This document shows positions 18,870-20,164 of a DNA stretch of 20,164 nucleotides, piece after piece. The stretch's first letter is position 1. Every line of letters begins with the position of its first letter. This DNA comes from a virus: positions 1 to 20,164 of the IMG/VR virus record IMGVR_UViG_3300037189_014014, one strand, 5' to 3'. The notes below the pieces were generated by a model. That model saw nothing but the letters and a program-made list of their open reading frames with translations. It was not told the DNA's origin and searched no databases. Made by a program: the position numbers and the translations under genes.

Positions 18870-19520
18870 ATGACACGATCTGAGATCAAACGGCAAGTAA
18901 GGCTACTAGGGCAGCATTACTTTAATTCTGCTCTAGACCTTGACCCGTTTGGTCTCGATCTGTTAGTGAACGAGACGACCAATGACATAGCCAGGACAAC
19001 TGACTGTTTCATTGGTCGTCGGTACTTAGACCTCGTAGCTAATACATCTGAGTACTGCGCCAGTGATCTCTACAGAGTAAAGAACATCTTTGTAAGTAAC
19101 ACACTTGGCGAATACACACGACTTATGTTGGTTGAGTGGTACGAAGGCGACAACGAACGATATCGTCGCGATGCCACAGCAACCTACCCAACTCATGCCA
19201 TGGTCTTTGGTATGAACAGGATCAAGCTTTGGCCAACGCCAGGCACTGCTATAACTGATGGTGTGATGATTGAGGGATACGCAACTCCAGGCGACACATG
19301 GACGTACGATGTAAACGGTAGCCCATCAACCACACCAGCAGACCAGCAGGAATGTCCTTTGCCCTCTGTAGCTCATGACGCCGTCGTATACGGGGTTTTG
19401 TACAAGAAGGCGATGCAACAGCGGGACATGGAAATGATGCCCTACTACAGGGACGAATACGAACGTCGCGTTGGTATGGTTGAAAGCTTTGCAAGTACAT
19501 TCGCACGAAGGGCAACGTAA
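18870..19520 (+). CDS. Head-tail adaptor-like protein, first of a tandem pair
   Basis: A 216-residue protein. An N-terminal helical part (MTRSEIKRQVRLLGQHYFNS, LLVNETTNDIARTTDCFIGR) leads to a beta-rich middle with LWPTPGTAITDGVMIEGYAT and then a helical C-terminus (LPSVAHDAVVYGVLYKKAMQ, YYRDEYERRV). This is the layout of phage adaptor proteins that bind below the portal. The pattern of WPTP... GYA..P and LP...H DAVV Y resembles families often named phage adaptor (DUF6682-like). The stop shares bases with the next start (TAATG). GGTACC precedes the ATG at a normal spacing. Adaptor identity is inferred from order and layout. Confidence 0.7.
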   Translation: MTRSEIKRQVRLLGQHYFNSALDLDPFGLDLLVNETTNDIARTTDCFIGRRYLDLVANTSEYCASDLYRVKNIFVSNTLGEYTRLMLVEWYEGDNERYRRDATATYPTHAMVFGMNRIKLWPTPGTAITDGVMIEGYATPGDTWTYDVNGSPSTTPADQQECPLPSVAHDAVVYGVLYKKAMQQRDMEMMPYYRDEYERRVGMVESFASTFARRAT

Positions 19521-20164
19521 TGGCACTTTCAATTAATACTCTTCGTCAAGAAACGTACAAGATCCTTAACGAAGCAAATAACAGTACAGTTGGACAGTTG
19601 CCTGACGGTGTTGGTGGAGACACTTCAACCAGTGACGTAAACGTCAAGCAATTTCTACTTGAGGGTATAGCTGACCTCTGTCGCAGCTGTGTTTACAATG
19701 AAGTAAGCGCTACGTACACGCTGACGAATGGAACCTCTAAAGTAGCGTTGGTTAGTCCAGCTACGATCACTCCAACCTCTTCCGAGTTGTGGTTTCCTAC
19801 AGATGTCTTTATAGGCTCCACAAGGCTCACACACGCGAACGAACAGTCAATCAGGGCTAATGACCTGTCGTACAGGACAACCGTCGCTACAACGGCAGCA
19901 GCCATTCTGTACTGGTACAGGACTGACAATTATCAGTTGAAGGCGTACCCAGGCAATAACACTGGTAGTTCACAGACGCTGACTGTTTATGGCGCTGGAA
20001 TCCCAGCACCACCAAGTTCAGACGCTGCTAATGAGATATCGTTCCTGCCGGACGATTTGTTACGGCAAGTTGTTCCGCAATACGCAGCAATAAAACTTAT
20101 TATGAAAAACGTTGACGACCAGTCAATGGCTGATCGTATGATGTGGCGTAACTGGTACGACGAA
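19520..20164 (+). CDS. Second adaptor-like protein, cut by window edge
   Basis: The first 215 codons are present; no stop occurs before the edge. The layout echoes the protein upstream: a helical start (MALSINTLRQETYKILNEAN), a helix (VKQFLLEGIADLCRSCVYNE), a beta-rich middle (ATYTLTNGTSKVALVSPATI), then YWYRTDNYQLKAYPGNNTGS, a GAGIPAPP turn, and FLPDDLLRQVVPQYAAIKLI, matching the LPSVAHDAVVYGVLYKKAM segment of its neighbour. It is probably a paralog by ancient duplication or a second adaptor with the same fold. The start is coupled to the preceding stop (TAATG). Tail genes may follow beyond the window. Confidence 0.75.
   Translation, partial: MALSINTLRQETYKILNEANNSTVGQLPDGVGGDTSTSDVNVKQFLLEGIADLCRSCVYNEVSATYTLTNGTSKVALVSPATITPTSSELWFPTDVFIGSTRLTHANEQSIRANDLSYRTTVATTAAAILYWYRTDNYQLKAYPGNNTGSSQTLTVYGAGIPAPPSSDAANEISFLPDDLLRQVVPQYAAIKLIMKNVDDQSMADRMMWRNWYDE

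Noticed and set aside
1-20164. tRNA, rRNA, integrase and attachment site
   Set aside because: I saw no cloverleaf, rRNA-like sequence or recombinase catalytic domain; a tRNA scan would be needed to exclude a degenerate tRNA.

Overview
The window is part of a tailed double-stranded DNA bacteriophage genome (free phage or prophage; no host gene and no integrase is visible). The right half is a head-morphogenesis block on the + strand: candidate small terminase, large terminase, P22-type portal, scaffold, major capsid protein, a probable head surface protein and two head-tail adaptor-like proteins, the last cut by the window edge. No tail gene is in view, so the morphotype cannot be fixed; a P22-type portal followed by adaptors fits a short-tailed phage. 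Strong AGGAGG-type ribosome sites point to a bacterial host. A membrane-anchored coiled-coil protein resembling an inner-membrane spanin hints weakly at a Gram-negative host.

Layout. (1) 1-2223: a minus-strand accessory array of small genes, split into cassettes by four copies (R1-R4) of a ~120-160 bp intergenic repeat that carries the promoter of each cassette. (2) 2224-2602: the divergent control region, with R4, a C-rich/G-poor tract and the leader of the + strand operon. (3) 2603-3410: three overlapping small early-type genes ending at an intrinsic terminator. (4) 3531-6321: metallophosphoesterase, a small membrane protein, a DUF5872-like protein, dUTPase, a DUF3310-like protein and a CHAP-type hydrolase, ending at a second terminator. 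(5) 6451-7431: XRE-type regulator, single-stranded DNA-binding protein and a conserved phage protein. (6) 7428-8255: a short minus-strand island with a DUF6321-like protein, a small basic protein and a LuxR-type DNA-binding protein. (7) 8322-11236: basic, Lys/Met-rich small proteins and two larger unknown proteins, probably virion-related. (8) 11261-20164: packaging and head genes.

The most unusual part is the left array. The four intergenic repeats keep a hairpin whose stem sequence changes between copies while pairing is retained. All five wobble pairs in these stems are G-U only if the + strand is transcribed, so the repeats may encode four related small RNAs opposite to the minus-strand genes. 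Each copy also has a pair of octamers matched within the copy but different between copies, and a motif, ATAGGGAATA, that overlaps the minus-strand -10 box and resembles a phage-type RNA polymerase start site. The same array holds two zinc-ribbon proteins and two inter-gene hairpins with an identical loop and compensatory stems. Function calls in this part are inferences; the sequence pattern is seen directly.
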